Positions 15,528 to 24,979 are shown, numbered from the stretch's first letter. The stretch: DNA of 64,000 nucleotides from JACVRW01 sp963814095 (GCA_963814095.1 CAWFBT010000021.1:3487-67486), one strand, 5' to 3'. A program made the numbers and translations. The notes: generated from the letters alone by a model not told the origin.

Positions 15528-16733
15528 GTGGCCAAGGGCTCCGGCTCGCTGAGCTCCCTTCGCGAGCTCAACCGTCTTCGAATCGTGGACTTCCTACGCA
15601 TCAACGGCACCGCCAGCAGGGCTGAGCTCGCCCGGCGCACCGGGCTCTCGCGCTCGACCGTCTCGACGCTCGTGTCCGACCTGCAGCGCCGCGGGCTCGT
15701 CGTCGAGCAGCCCGGCCAGTTCGCCGGCGAGGGTCAACCGGGACGGCCCGCCGCGCTGCTGCAGCTCGACCCGTCGGCCGGCGCGGCGATCGGCGTCGAC
15801 TTCGACCACGACCGGCTGCGTGTGGCGGTCTCGGACCTGTCGCGGATCGTGCTGGCGGAGGCGAGCGCCCGCTTCGACGTCGACCACGACGCGGCCGGCG
15901 CGCTCGACACGGCGGCGGACCTGGTCGAGCAGCTCCTGGATGAGGTCGGCATCGGACGCGACCGCGTGCTGGGCGCCGGCATGGCCCTGGCCGGTCCGAT
16001 CGACCACGAGCGGGGCGCGCTGCACCACTCGACCGTGCTTCCGGGCTGGGCCGACGTGGACGCCGGCGCGGAGCTCGAGGAGCGCCTCGGCACGACCGTG
16101 TACGTCGACAACGACGCCAACCTCGGCGCGCTCGCGGAGGTCACGCTCGGGGCCGGGCGCCGCGCGCGCTTCGCCGCCTACGTCCAGATCGGCTCCGGCG
16201 TCGGGGCCGGGATGGTCGTCGACGGCAGCCCCTACCGCGGCGCACGCGGCACGGCCGGCGAGATCGGCCACGTGGTGGTCGACCCGCAGGGGCCGCTGTG
16301 CCGCTGCGGCAATCGCGGCTGCCTCGAGACCGTGGCCTCGACAGGGGCGTTGCAGGCGCTTGTGAGCGCCAGCCGCGGGCAAGAGCTGACGGTGCCGGAG
16401 ATGATCGCGGAGGCGCTGGCGGGTGACGCCGGCTGCAAGCGGGCGATCGCGGACGCGGGCCGCGTCGTGGGAGGCGTGGTCGCGGGACTGGTGAATTTGT
16501 TCTCCCCGGAGATGGTCGTCATCGGCGGCGACCTCGGGGAGGCGGGAGAGCTTCTGCTCGAGCCGCTGCGGGAGGCCGTCATGCGTGACGCGCTCTCCGA
16601 GGCGGCGGCCGGGCTGGAGATAGTGGCGGGAGAGCTGGGCGAGCGGGCGAATCTGCTCGGAGCGCTCGCGCTGGTGCTCATGCAATCCGAGCACGAAGTG
16701 GCCGCACGTGTGGCGGGAGGCGCGGCGGCATGA
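15528..16733 (+). CDS. ROK-family transcriptional repressor of a sugar operon
   Basis: The 401-residue protein starts at GTG 15528 with GGAAGGG 8 nt upstream; an upstream TTG at 15492 is in frame but has poor spacing. The N-terminal winged helix (LSSLRELNRLRIVDFLRINGTASRAELARRTGLSRSTVSTLVSDLQ) is followed by a sugar-kinase-like ROK domain. That domain has DxGG-type segments and the zinc motif CRCGNRGCLE (about 258). In the family a sugar ligand releases DNA. It overlaps or nearly abuts the binding-protein gene of the ABC transporter downstream, so it most likely controls that operon and itself. Confidence 0.92.
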   Translation: MAKGSGSLSSLRELNRLRIVDFLRINGTASRAELARRTGLSRSTVSTLVSDLQRRGLVVEQPGQFAGEGQPGRPAALLQLDPSAGAAIGVDFDHDRLRVAVSDLSRIVLAEASARFDVDHDAAGALDTAADLVEQLLDEVGIGRDRVLGAGMALAGPIDHERGALHHSTVLPGWADVDAGAELEERLGTTVYVDNDANLGALAEVTLGAGRRARFAAYVQIGSGVGAGMVVDGSPYRGARGTAGEIGHVVVDPQGPLCRCGNRGCLETVASTGALQALVSASRGQELTVPEMIAEALAGDAGCKRAIADAGRVVGGVVAGLVNLFSPEMVVIGGDLGEAGELLLEPLREAVMRDALSEAAAGLEIVAGELGERANLLGALALVLMQSEHEVAARVAGGAAA

Positions 16734-16771
16734 AAGCGAGAGGGCTGTGGCCCTACAAGGAGGAGAGGCAC

Positions 16772-17884
16772 GTGTTGAAGAGGAGCAGGCTCCTGGCGCT
16801 GGCCGCGGCCGGCGTGCTCGCCATGGGCGGCTTGGCCGCCTGCGGCGACGACGACGATGACGGCGGAGGCAACGGCGGCGGAGGCGGCGGAGACAGCGGC
16901 GACACGCCGCGCGTCGGCGTCCTACTGCCGGACACGAAGTCATCGACGCGCTGGGAAACGGTCGACCGGCCGTCGCTCGACGAGGCCCTCAAGGAGGGTG
17001 GCGTGGAGGCCGACATCCAGAACGCCGAGGGCAACAAGAACACCCAACAGCAGCAGGCCGAGCAGATGATCACCAACGGCGCCAATGTGCTGCTGCTGGT
17101 CAACCTCGACTCCGGCTCGGGCGCCGCGATTGCCGCAAACGCCCAGTCGCAGGGCGTGAAGGTGATCGACTATGACCGCCTGACGCTGGACACCGACGCC
17201 ACCGACTACTACGTGTCGTTCGACAACGAGCGGGTCGGCGAGCTCCAGGGCCAGGGTCTCGTGGACTGCATCGGGAACAAGCAGGGCGCCCGTATCGCCG
17301 TCCTGAACGGCTCACCGACGGACAACAACGCGACGCTGTTCAAGAACGGCTACGACTCGGTCATCAACCCGAAGTTCGATTCGGGTGACTGGACCGAGGT
17401 CGACGATCAGTCCGTGCCCGACTGGGACAACCAGCAGGCGCTGACGATCTTCGAGCAGATGCTCCAGGCCGCCGACAACAAGGTCGACGGAGTGCTGGCC
17501 GCCAACGACGGCCTCGGCAACGCCGCGATCTCGGCCCTGAAGCAGCGCCAGCTGCCGCAGATCCCGGTGACCGGCCAGGACGCGACCCTGGAGGGCCTCC
17601 AGAACATCGTCAACGGCGATCAGTGCATGACCGTCTACAAGGCGATTCAGAAGGAGGCCGCCGCTGCGGCGGAGCTCGCGATCGCACTGGCCAAGGGTGA
17701 GGAGGTCTCCGCCGAGACCACGCCGATCGACAACGGCACCGAGGAGGTCCCGAGCGTGCTGCTCGAGCCCGTCCCGGTGACGAAGGACAACATCGCCGAG
17801 TACTTCGGCAACCCCGACTACCCGACGAAGGAGGACATCTGCGCCGGGAAGGTCGCGGCGAATTGCGAGAAGCTCGGCCTCTGA
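16772..17884 (+). CDS. Sugar ABC transporter substrate-binding lipoprotein (XylF-like)
   Basis: The 370-residue protein starts at GTG 16772, placed 8 nt after AAGGAGG. An in-frame ATG at 16730 that overlaps the ROK stop is also possible. The lipobox LAAC puts the lipid Cys at about residue 24, then a Gly/Asp-rich linker. The periplasmic-binding fold (VGVLLPDTKSSTRW..., DYDRLTLDTDATDYYVSFDNERVGELQGQG) closely resembles D-xylose-binding XylF proteins of the CUT2 class. It captures a pentose or similar sugar outside the membrane. Downstream are the ATPase and permease of the same transporter. Confidence 0.9.
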   Translation: MLKRSRLLALAAAGVLAMGGLAACGDDDDDGGGNGGGGGGDSGDTPRVGVLLPDTKSSTRWETVDRPSLDEALKEGGVEADIQNAEGNKNTQQQQAEQMITNGANVLLLVNLDSGSGAAIAANAQSQGVKVIDYDRLTLDTDATDYYVSFDNERVGELQGQGLVDCIGNKQGARIAVLNGSPTDNNATLFKNGYDSVINPKFDSGDWTEVDDQSVPDWDNQQALTIFEQMLQAADNKVDGVLAANDGLGNAAISALKQRQLPQIPVTGQDATLEGLQNIVNGDQCMTVYKAIQKEAAAAAELAIALAKGEEVSAETTPIDNGTEEVPSVLLEPVPVTKDNIAEYFGNPDYPTKEDICAGKVAANCEKLGL

Positions 17885-17912
17885 GCTGAGCGAGAAAACA
17901 CGCGTGTCCAAG

Positions 17913-17940
17913 GCCCCGGGGCGCGAGAGCGCCCCGGGGC
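17913..17940 (+). terminator. Strong intercistronic hairpin after the binding-protein gene
   Basis: GCCCCGGGGCGC (17913-17924) pairs perfectly with GCGCCCCGGGGC (17929-17940) over a GAGA tetraloop. It lies 28 bp after the binding-protein stop and 43 bp before the ATPase start. No T-run follows, so it may act as a partial terminator or as a 3' stabiliser that raises binding-protein mRNA above that of the membrane components, as is common in sugar ABC operons. Confidence 0.65.
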
Positions 17941-17983
17941 AGGGCCGCGTAGAGTCCCGGGCGCAACCCAGGGGAGAGAGCTG

Positions 17984-18763
17984 ATGAGCGATACGCCGTT
18001 GCTGGAGCTGCGCGGGGTGAGCAAGCACTTCGGTGCCGTCATCGCGCTGCACGAGGTCGATTTCTCGGTACCGGCCGGCTGTGTCACTGCGCTCGTCGGT
18101 GACAACGGCGCGGGCAAATCGACGCTCATCAAGTGCGTCGCCGGCATCTACCGCATCGACGGCGGCGAGATCCTGTTCGAGGGCAAGCCGATCAACATTC
18201 ACCACCCGCGCGAGGCCTCGGATCTCGGCATCGAGATCGTCTACCAGGACCTCGCGCTGGCGGACAACCTGGACGTCGTCCAGAACATGTTCCTGGGCCG
18301 CGAGGAGCTCGAGCCGACCCACACGCTCGACGAGACGAAGATGGAGGCGCGCGCGCTCGACACCCTGAAGAGCCTCTCGGTCACGACGATCCGCAGCGTG
18401 CGCCAGAAAGTCGCCGGCCTCTCCGGCGGACAGCGCCAGTCGGTCGCGGTCGCCAAGGCCGTGATGTGGAACTCGCGCCTCGTGGTTCTCGACGAGCCGA
18501 CCGCCGCGCTCGGGGTGGCCCAGACGCGCCAGGTGCTCGATCTCGTCAAGCGGCTCGCCGAGCAGGGCCTCGGCGTGATCATCGTCTCCCACAACCTGCA
18601 CGACATCTTCGAGGTGGCCGACAACATCACGGTGCTGCGGCTCGGCCAGAACGTGGCCGAGTTCAAGCGCACCGAGACGAACCAGCAGGAGGTCGTCGAG
18701 GCGATCACCGCCGGGAAGCTCACGAAGGTGCCCGGAATCGTCGACGAGGAGGCGGTGGTATGA
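17984..18763 (+). CDS. Sugar ABC transporter ATP-binding protein (single-domain, XylG/FrcA-like)
   Basis: The 259-residue ATPase has Walker A GDNGAGKST (about 39), signature LSGGQRQSVAVAKA (about 146) and Walker B VVLDEPTAALG (about 168). It is a single ABC domain, as in FrcA-type CUT2 systems, rather than the double domain of XylG. It energises the permease encoded next, with which it overlaps by 4 bp (ATGA). The ATG at 17984 is preceded by GGGGAGAG. Confidence 0.93.
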   Translation: MSDTPLLELRGVSKHFGAVIALHEVDFSVPAGCVTALVGDNGAGKSTLIKCVAGIYRIDGGEILFEGKPINIHHPREASDLGIEIVYQDLALADNLDVVQNMFLGREELEPTHTLDETKMEARALDTLKSLSVTTIRSVRQKVAGLSGGQRQSVAVAKAVMWNSRLVVLDEPTAALGVAQTRQVLDLVKRLAEQGLGVIIVSHNLHDIFEVADNITVLRLGQNVAEFKRTETNQQEVVEAITAGKLTKVPGIVDEEAVV

Positions 18764-19984
18764 GCACCGCAGCCCCTCCCGCGCCCACAGGGGCGGCCGC
18801 CGGCCTGGCGGGCGCCTTCCGCGAGTGGTGGACCGACGTCCGCGAGGGCCAGCTCGGCTCGCTGCCGATCATCTTCGGCCTGCTCATCATCGCCGTCGTC
18901 TTCCAGTCGCAGAACGACCGCTTCCTCACCGCCGGCAACTTCGTCAACCTGATCGTCCAGTCCGCGGCCTACACGACGATCGCGATGGGCATCGTCTTCG
19001 TGCTGCTGCTCGGGGAGATCGACCTGTCGGTCGGCTACGTCTCGGGCGTTGCCGGCGTCATCGCCGCCGTGCTGCTGATTCCCGATGGCAACGAGGTCGG
19101 CACCCCGATCGCGGTCGGCCTGGCCCTCTTGTCCGGGATCGCGATCGGCACCTTCCACGGCCTGATCATCACGAAGATCGGCATCCCGTCGTTCGTCGTC
19201 ACGCTCGCCGGGTTAATCGCCTGGAACGGCGTGGTGTTGCTCTTGATTGGCGACCGCGGAACGGTCGTGCTCCAGGACGACTTCCTGATCGGCCTCGCCA
19301 ACGACTTCCTGCCCGAGTCGACCTCCTGGATCCTGTGGCTCGTCGCCGTACTGATCTTCGCCGGCATCCAGCTCAACGAGCTGCGCGTGCGCCGCAAGGC
19401 GGACCTCGACCACGACCCGATCAGCCTGATCGTGCTGCGCATCGCCTTCCTCGCCGTAGCGCTCGGGGTCGTCGTCTGGGTCGCGAACGAGGACCGCGGC
19501 ATCCCCTACGTGTTCCTGCTGGTCGGCTTCTTCCTGTTGTTCTGGGGCTTCGTGCTCAGCCGCACCCGCTTCGGGCGCTACGTGTACGCGGTCGGCGGCA
19601 GCGCGGAGGCCGCGCGCAGAGCGGGCATCAACGTCGACCGCATCAAGATCATGTGCTTCGCGATCTGCTCGTTCATGGCGGCGGTCGGCGGCCTGATCCT
19701 CGCCTCGCGGCTGCGCAGCGTGGACACCAATGCGGGCGGCGGCGAGATCCTGCTCTACTCGATCGCCGCGGCGGTGATCGGCGGGACCTCGCTGTTCGGC
19801 GGCATCGGCCACATCAAGAGCGCGCTGCTCGGCGCGCTCGTTATCTCGTCGATCGACAACGGTCTCGGCCTGCTCGGCCTGGGCTCGGGCGAGAAGTTCG
19901 TGATCACGGGCGGCGTGCTGCTGCTCGCGGTGACGGTCGACTCGCTGTCGACGGCGCAGGCAGGCGCAGACCGGAAGAGCCTGA
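18760..19984 (+). CDS. Sugar ABC transporter permease (XylH-like), C-terminal end probably frameshifted
   Basis: About 400 residues with around ten membrane helices, including IVFVLLLGEIDLSVGYVSG and the loop RTRFGRYVYAVGGSAEAARRAGI, identify a CUT2 permease. An internal hydrophilic insert (about 190-215) is as in XylH. In the frame as given there is no stop, and it runs into the next gene. Reading the other frame from about 19945 gives a basic tail (SRRRRQAQTGRA) and TGA at 19982-19984, which is how such permeases normally end. The apparent fusion is therefore probably an indel near 19945-19955. Confidence 0.85.
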
Positions 19985-20953
19985 CGCTGCAGCTCGCGCT
20001 TCTCTCGACTGCCGGGATCAACCGGAAGCTCGTCGCGGGCGCCCGCGACGTCGACGAGGTCGAGCTCGTGGCCGTCGGGTCGCGCTCGCGCGAGCGCGCC
20101 GAGGCGCAGGCGGCCGAGTTCGGGATCGGGCGCGTGCACGACTCATACGAGGAGGTGCTGGCCGACCCGAACGTCGAGGCGGTCTACATCGCGCTGCCGA
20201 ACGCGCTCCACGTCGACTGGTCGGTGCGCGCGCTCGAGGCGGGGAAGCACGTGCTCTGCGAGAAGCCGCTCTCGCGCCACCCGCAGGAGGTCGAGCGCGC
20301 GTTCGACGCCGCGGACGGCGCCCGCCGGGTGCTCGCCGAGGGGTTCATGTGGCGCCACCACCCGCAGGCCCGGCGGCTCGTCGAGCTGCTGCCGCAGCAT
20401 CGGCGCGCTGCGCCTGGTGCGCGCCTCGTTCTCGTTCCCGCTGAGCGACCCCGGCGACGTGCGCCTCTCGCGCGAGCTCGAGGGGGGCGCGCTCATGGAC
20501 GTCGGCTGCTACTGCGTCAGCGGCTCCCGGCTCGTGGCCGGCGAGCCGCTCGAGGTGAGCGCCTTCGAGGTCATCGGCGGCGACGGGGTCGACGCGCGGC
20601 TTGCGGCGACGCTGCGCTTCGAGGGCGACGTGCTCGGCCACCTCGACTGCGCTCTCGACAGCGCCAACCGGCACGAGCTCGAGGTCACCGGCTGGGACGG
20701 CACGCTCGTGCTGGCCGACCCCTGGCACTCGCGCGAGCCGGTGATCGAGCTGCTCGCTGCGGACGGCTCCGTCGAGCATGTCGAGGTGGACCGCGAGAAC
20801 CCGTACGCGTGCGAGCTCCGCGACTTCGCCGCGGCGGTGGCGGGCGAGCGGGAGCCGCTGCTGGGCCGCGACGACGCGCTCGGGCAGGCCCGCACGATCG
20901 CGGCGCTGTACGAGAGCGCCGCCACCGGGCGGCCCGCGCAGGTCGCCGCGTAG
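19981..20953 (+). pseudogene. Gfo/Idh/MocA-family oxidoreductase, frameshifted
   Basis: The reading frame starts LALLSTAGINRKLVAGA, a Rossmann N-terminus without a canonical start (the best candidate is CTG at 19981). It continues through VEAVYIALPNALHVDWSVRALEAGKHVLCEKPLS, the conserved EKP motif. At about 20395 it shifts into another frame, which resumes with IGALRLVRASFSFPLSD, then GGALMDVGCY and the C-terminal domain to the TAG at 20953. Both halves match one oxidoreductase of about 325 residues. Adding two bases near 20397 restores it. By context it would be an NAD(P)-dependent dehydrogenase of the imported sugar, for example a xylose dehydrogenase. It is either a decayed gene or an assembly error. 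Confidence 0.82.
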
Positions 20954-21020
20954 CCTCAAGCTCGGATGGCCGCCGCTCCTCAGACGTCAGATCGCAGCCC
21001 CTGCCGGCATCACGGCGCTC

Positions 21021-22175
21021 GTGAGGCGCTGGGATCCAGATGTGATCGACCTGCCCGGCGGGCGTGCCCTGATCCGGCTCGAGGTGGCCGGCCAGCAGCC
21101 CTGGCACGCGCGCGTGCGGAAGCTGGAGCTCGAGCTCGCTCCCGCGGACGGGGACGAGGAGCCGGACGCCGTGATCGCCGCCGACGCCGAGACGTGGCGG
21201 CGCATCGCCGAGGACCCGCGTGGCGCGATGGGCGCCTTCCGGCAGCGCCGCCTGCGCATGCGCGGCAGCCTGCACGTTGGCGTCGGCTTCCTGGCCGCGA
21301 CAGGCGGCTCGCGCGATCCGGGGCGACTTGCCTTCGACCGCCTCGAGACGCCGAGCGGGCGGCTCTCGATCGTCTCCGCGGGCACGGGCCCCGAGACGCT
21401 CCTGTGCCTGCACGGCCTCGGCGGCACCAAGGCGTCGTTCCTACCCACTCTGGCGGCGCTGGCGGGCCCGGAGCTGCGCGTCGTCGCCCTCGACCTGCCT
21501 GGCTTCGGCGAGTCGGACAAGCCGATCGGCGCGCCCTACGACGCTCCCTGGTTCGCGCGAGCGAGCTTCGACGCGATGGACGCGCTCGGGATCCGGTCCG
21601 CTCACCTCGCCGGCAACAGCATGGGCGGGCGGGTCGCGATCGAGGCCGGTCTCATAGACCGCTCGCGCGTCGCCTCGCTCACCCTCCTCTGCCCCGCGCT
21701 CGCCTGGCTGCGTGATCGCCGCTGGGCTCCGATCGTGCGGCTACTGCGCCCTGAGTTCGGCCTGCTGCAGATGGCGCCGCGGCGCGTCGTCGAGCGCATG
21801 ACGCGCCGGCTCGTGCCGACCGCGACGGACGGCTGGGCGGCCGCGGGCGTCGACGAGTTCCTGCGCGCCTACATGACCCCGCGCGGACGCGCGGCCTTCT
21901 ACGCCGCGGCGCGCAACATCTACCTCGACGAGCCACACGGCGACGACGGCTTCTGGATGCGCCTCGAGGCGCTCGCACCCGACGCGCTCTTCATCTGGGG
22001 CAAGCGCGACGCGCTCGTCCCGATCGCCTTCATGCGGCACGTCGAGCGGGCGCTGCCCCAGGCCCGGCACGTCGAGCTCGACTGCGGGCACGTGCCGCAG
22101 CTCGAGCGCCCGCGCGAGACGCACAGCGCCATCCTGCATTTCCTGCGGGCGCGGTCCGGTACAACTGCTGGATGA
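21021..22175 (+). CDS. SCP2-like domain fused to alpha/beta hydrolase
   Basis: About 384 residues from GTG 21021. The frame is open further upstream and the start is uncertain, since no ribosome site is obvious. The first 100 residues (DLPGGRALIRLEVAG ... DAVIAADAETWRRIAEDPRGAMGAFRQRRLRMRG) look like a sterol-carrier SCP2 domain. Residues about 115-384 are an alpha/beta hydrolase with HGLGG, the nucleophile elbow GNSMGG, Asp in WGKRD and His in DCGHVPQLERP. A lipid-binding domain on a hydrolase suggests a hydrophobic ester or lactone substrate. It overlaps the P450 gene by 4 bp, so the two probably act together. Confidence 0.78.
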   Translation: MRRWDPDVIDLPGGRALIRLEVAGQQPWHARVRKLELELAPADGDEEPDAVIAADAETWRRIAEDPRGAMGAFRQRRLRMRGSLHVGVGFLAATGGSRDPGRLAFDRLETPSGRLSIVSAGTGPETLLCLHGLGGTKASFLPTLAALAGPELRVVALDLPGFGESDKPIGAPYDAPWFARASFDAMDALGIRSAHLAGNSMGGRVAIEAGLIDRSRVASLTLLCPALAWLRDRRWAPIVRLLRPEFGLLQMAPRRVVERMTRRLVPTATDGWAAAGVDEFLRAYMTPRGRAAFYAAARNIYLDEPHGDDGFWMRLEALAPDALFIWGKRDALVPIAFMRHVERALPQARHVELDCGHVPQLERPRETHSAILHFLRARSGTTAG

Positions 22176-23542
22176 GCTTTCCACCTGGCCCCCGCGCGCC
22201 GCGCCTCATCCAGGCAGCGCGGCTGACGGCCGAGCCGTACGCCTGGATGCTCAAGCGCCGCGAGCGCTTCGGCGACATCTTCAGCTCGCACTTCCCGTTC
22301 TTCGGCCACATCGTCTACGTGACCGATCCGGAGCTCGTGAAGCAGGTGTTCTCGGGCTCGCCCGAGGTCTTCCACGCGGGCGAGGCGAACGCCACCGTGC
22401 TCGGTGACGCGCTCGGCGAGCACTCGCTCCTGACGCTCGACGAGGGCCGTCACCTCTCCCAGCGCAAGCTGCTGCTGCCGCCCTTCCACGGCGAGTCGGT
22501 GCGCCGCTACGGCGAGGTGATGGCCGAGGTCGCCGCTGCCAAGATCGACACCTGGCCTGTCGGGCAGCCGTTCGCGCTGCGCCCGCGCATGCAGGAGATC
22601 ACGCTAGACGTGATCCTCCGCGCCGTCTTCGGCGTGCGCGACGGCGAGCGCATGGACCTCTTCCGCGAGCGCATCCCGCCGCTCGGCGAGCTCAGCAACC
22701 CGCTCGACTGGCTGCCGCTGATGCAGCGCGACCTCGGCGGGCTCTCGACGGCGGCGCGCTTCCGCAAGGCGCTCGCGAAGGTCGACGAGCTGATCTACGC
22801 GGAGATCGCCGACCGGCGCGCGGCGCTCGCCGCGAACGGCGACGGGACGCGCGACGACGTGCTGTCGCTGCTGCTGTCAGCGCGCCACGAGGACGGCTCG
22901 GCGATGACGGACGTCGAGCTGCGCGATCAGCTCATGACGCTGCTGACCGCCGGTCACGAGACGACCGCCACCGGGCTGTCGTGGGCCTTCGAGCGGCTGC
23001 TGCGCAACCCGCACGTCCTGGAGGCGCTGCTCGGCTCGCTCGACGACGACGAGTACCTCGACGCGGTCGTGAAGGAGACGCTGCGCGTGCGGCCGGTGGT
23101 CGCGGACGTCGCGCGCGTGCTGAAGAAGCCGGTCGTGCTGGCCGGCTATCCGCTGCCGGCGGGGACGCTCGTCCTGCCGGGCATTACGGCCGTCCACATG
23201 CGCCCGGACCTCTACCCCGAGCCGCACGAGTTCCGGCCCGAGCGCTTTCTCGACGGCGGCGCCGAGTCCTACTCGTGGATCCCGTTCGGGGGCGGCGTGC
23301 GGCGCTGCATCGGCGCCTCGTTCGCCCAGGTGGAGATGCGCGTCGTGATTCGCGAGGTGCTGCGGCGGGTCACGCTGCGGGCCGTCTCGGAGCGGCCCGA
23401 GCGCCCGAAGATCCGGCACGTGACGGTGGTCCCGGCGCGCGGCTGCCGCGTCATCGTCGCGGAGAGGCTCGTCCTCGCGCCGCCGCCCTCAGAGCCCGGC
23501 GAGCTCGAGCAGGTCGGCGGCCGGACGGCCGAGGTCGTCTAG
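22172..23542 (+). CDS. Cytochrome P450
   Basis: The 456-residue haem monooxygenase has the I-helix motif AGHETTATG (about 259), ExxR as ETLR (about 303), the PERF motif (FRPERF, about 355) and the haem-binding loop FGGGVRRCIG (about 371) with the axial Cys. No membrane anchor is seen, so it is soluble. The sequence looks like the CYP110/CYP138-like bacterial fatty-acid or terpenoid group, but the substrate is unknown. It follows the SCP2-hydrolase gene with ATGA coupling. Its 3' end overlaps the convergent MmgE/PrpD gene by 54 bp. Confidence 0.95.
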   Translation: MSFPPGPRAPRLIQAARLTAEPYAWMLKRRERFGDIFSSHFPFFGHIVYVTDPELVKQVFSGSPEVFHAGEANATVLGDALGEHSLLTLDEGRHLSQRKLLLPPFHGESVRRYGEVMAEVAAAKIDTWPVGQPFALRPRMQEITLDVILRAVFGVRDGERMDLFRERIPPLGELSNPLDWLPLMQRDLGGLSTAARFRKALAKVDELIYAEIADRRAALAANGDGTRDDVLSLLLSARHEDGSAMTDVELRDQLMTLLTAGHETTATGLSWAFERLLRNPHVLEALLGSLDDDEYLDAVVKETLRVRPVVADVARVLKKPVVLAGYPLPAGTLVLPGITAVHMRPDLYPEPHEFRPERFLDGGAESYSWIPFGGGVRRCIGASFAQVEMRVVIREVLRRVTLRAVSERPERPKIRHVTVVPARGCRVIVAERLVLAPPPSEPGELEQVGGRTAEVV

Positions 23543-24601
23543 GGCCCCGGCCAGCTCCGCGCCGCCCAGGCGCTCGGCCTTCTGCCGCAGCGCCTGCGCG
23601 TCCATCGGCTGGTCGGGGGAGCCGAGCGCGGCCTTGACGCGCGCCAGCTCGGCGCCGCCGTTCGTGAGCACGAACTCCGACTCGAGCAGCGCGTCGTCGC
23701 TGCGTACCTCGACTTGCCGCGCCCGCTCGACCACCTCCGGCAGCACCGACTCGAAGCTCTCCACGCGCGGCGGGCCGTGCAGCAGCGTGAAGGCCGTCAG
23801 GTAGGGGATCGAGAACTTGGCCTGCAGGCCGTCGCGCGGCTCGGCGCCCTGCGCCGCCGCCTGCAGCGACACGGGGTGCACGCTCACGGTCAGCCGCTCG
23901 GGCGCGCCGTCGCGGATCGAGGCCGCGGCCTCGATCGCGCCGTGCGTCTGCAGGCAGCAGGGCCACGCCTTGATCCAGTTCTCGTCGACCGCCGGCCGCT
24001 CCGGGTCGGGCTCGGCGAACGTGCCCCCGGTGGCGGCCTCGTAGCCGCGCGCGGCCGGCTCGAGCGGGACGCGCGCGCCCGCCGCCGCGAGCCGCGCCGC
24101 CTCAACCCCCGACGACGCGGCGAGACCGACCTGCAGCGACTTGCCGTGCGAGCCGAACGCGGCCCGCAGGCCGCTCGCTCGCAGCAGCGCGAGCGCCACC
24201 GCGTCGTCGCGCGAGGCGCCCAGCAGCGCCGCGGCGGCGACCGCCGCGCCGACCCCGCCGCAGAGGGCCGTCGGGTGCCAGTGGCGGTCGTAGAGCGCCG
24301 GGTGCCCGGCACGCGCGAGCGCGCCCATCGCCTCGAAGCCGGCGGCGTAGGCGCCGAGCGCCGCGCGCGCGTCGCGGCCGAGCTCGGCGGCGACGACGAG
24401 CGCCGCCGGAGCAGTTGGCGCGCTCAGGTGGGCGATGCCGGGCAGATAGGTGTCGTCGAAGTCGAGCACGTGCCCGGCGGTGCCCGCGAAGGCGACCCGG
24501 TCGCCGATCGCCCGGGCGGCCTGGGCGGCGGGCTCCTCGCGGCCGCCGGCTGCGCAGGCGAGCCAGTCGAGCAGGGCCGTCCGGTAGCGCTCCTCGCTCA
24601 C
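23489..24601 (-). CDS. MmgE/PrpD-family protein
   Basis: The 370-residue protein has the family hallmark HVLDFDDTYLPGIAHLSAPTAPAAL (near residue 44), YDRHWHPTALCGGVGAA (about 105) and KAWPCCLQTHGAIEAA (about 214). Relatives include 2-methylcitrate dehydratase PrpD and cis-aconitate decarboxylase. It is somewhat shorter than typical PrpD (about 450-480), so the exact reaction is uncertain. The cytoplasmic location follows from lack of a signal. It overlaps the NYN gene upstream by 4 bp and the P450 gene at its 3' end. Confidence 0.85.
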   Translation of the reverse strand: MSEERYRTALLDWLACAAGGREEPAAQAARAIGDRVAFAGTAGHVLDFDDTYLPGIAHLSAPTAPAALVVAAELGRDARAALGAYAAGFEAMGALARAGHPALYDRHWHPTALCGGVGAAVAAAALLGASRDDAVALALLRASGLRAAFGSHGKSLQVGLAASSGVEAARLAAAGARVPLEPAARGYEAATGGTFAEPDPERPAVDENWIKAWPCCLQTHGAIEAAASIRDGAPERLTVSVHPVSLQAAAQGAEPRDGLQAKFSIPYLTAFTLLHGPPRVESFESVLPEVVERARQVEVRSDDALLESEFVLTNGGAELARVKAALGSPDQPMDAQALRQKAERLGGAELAGALDDLGRPAADLLELAGL

Positions 24602-24978
24602 CCGTCGAGCCTCCTGCGGAAGTCACCGGCGCCCACGACCTCAGCGCCCGCCCGGCGGGCGCGCTCGGCGAGCGCGCGGTCCGAGGTCACGACGGTCAGG
24701 CCGCCCGGGTCCGGATCGGCCTCGACGAGAGCCGCGATGTCGTCGTCGGCCGCGTTCGGGCCGCGGCGAGTGGCGAACTCGACGCGGACGCCCTCCGGGG
24801 CGTCGAGCTCGAGGGGACGGCCGTCGAAGATCACCGTCAGCTCGTCCCCGGTCGCGACGGCCAGCTCGCCGAGCTCCTCGGTCAGTGAGCGCATCGCGGC
24901 GGGACGGTCGCGCCACCAGCCGGTCGGCCGCGACCCGATCACGTTCATCCCGTCGACGAGCCAGCGCGCCATCGCCAC
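24598..24978 (-). CDS. NYN-domain (PIN-like) ribonuclease, YacP-type
   Basis: The 126-residue protein starts WLVDGMNVIGSRP, the first catalytic Asp-Gly-x-Asn motif of NYN nucleases. It continues with VIFDGRPLE (about 50), NAADDDIAALVE (about 75) and TVVTSDRAL (about 95), the other acidic residues of the PIN-like active site. YacP relatives act in RNA processing. It overlaps MmgE/PrpD by 4 bp without an evident functional tie. Confidence 0.85.
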   Translation of the reverse strand: MAMARWLVDGMNVIGSRPTGWWRDRPAAMRSLTEELGELAVATGDELTVIFDGRPLELDAPEGVRVEFATRRGPNAADDDIAALVEADPDPGGLTVVTSDRALAERARRAGAEVVGAGDFRRRLDG

Positions 24979-24979
24979 C

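Noticed and set aside
21021..24601. Secondary-metabolite cluster around the P450
   Set aside because: No synthase, terpene cyclase, NRPS or PKS gene is present. The neighbours are ordinary metabolic genes on both strands.
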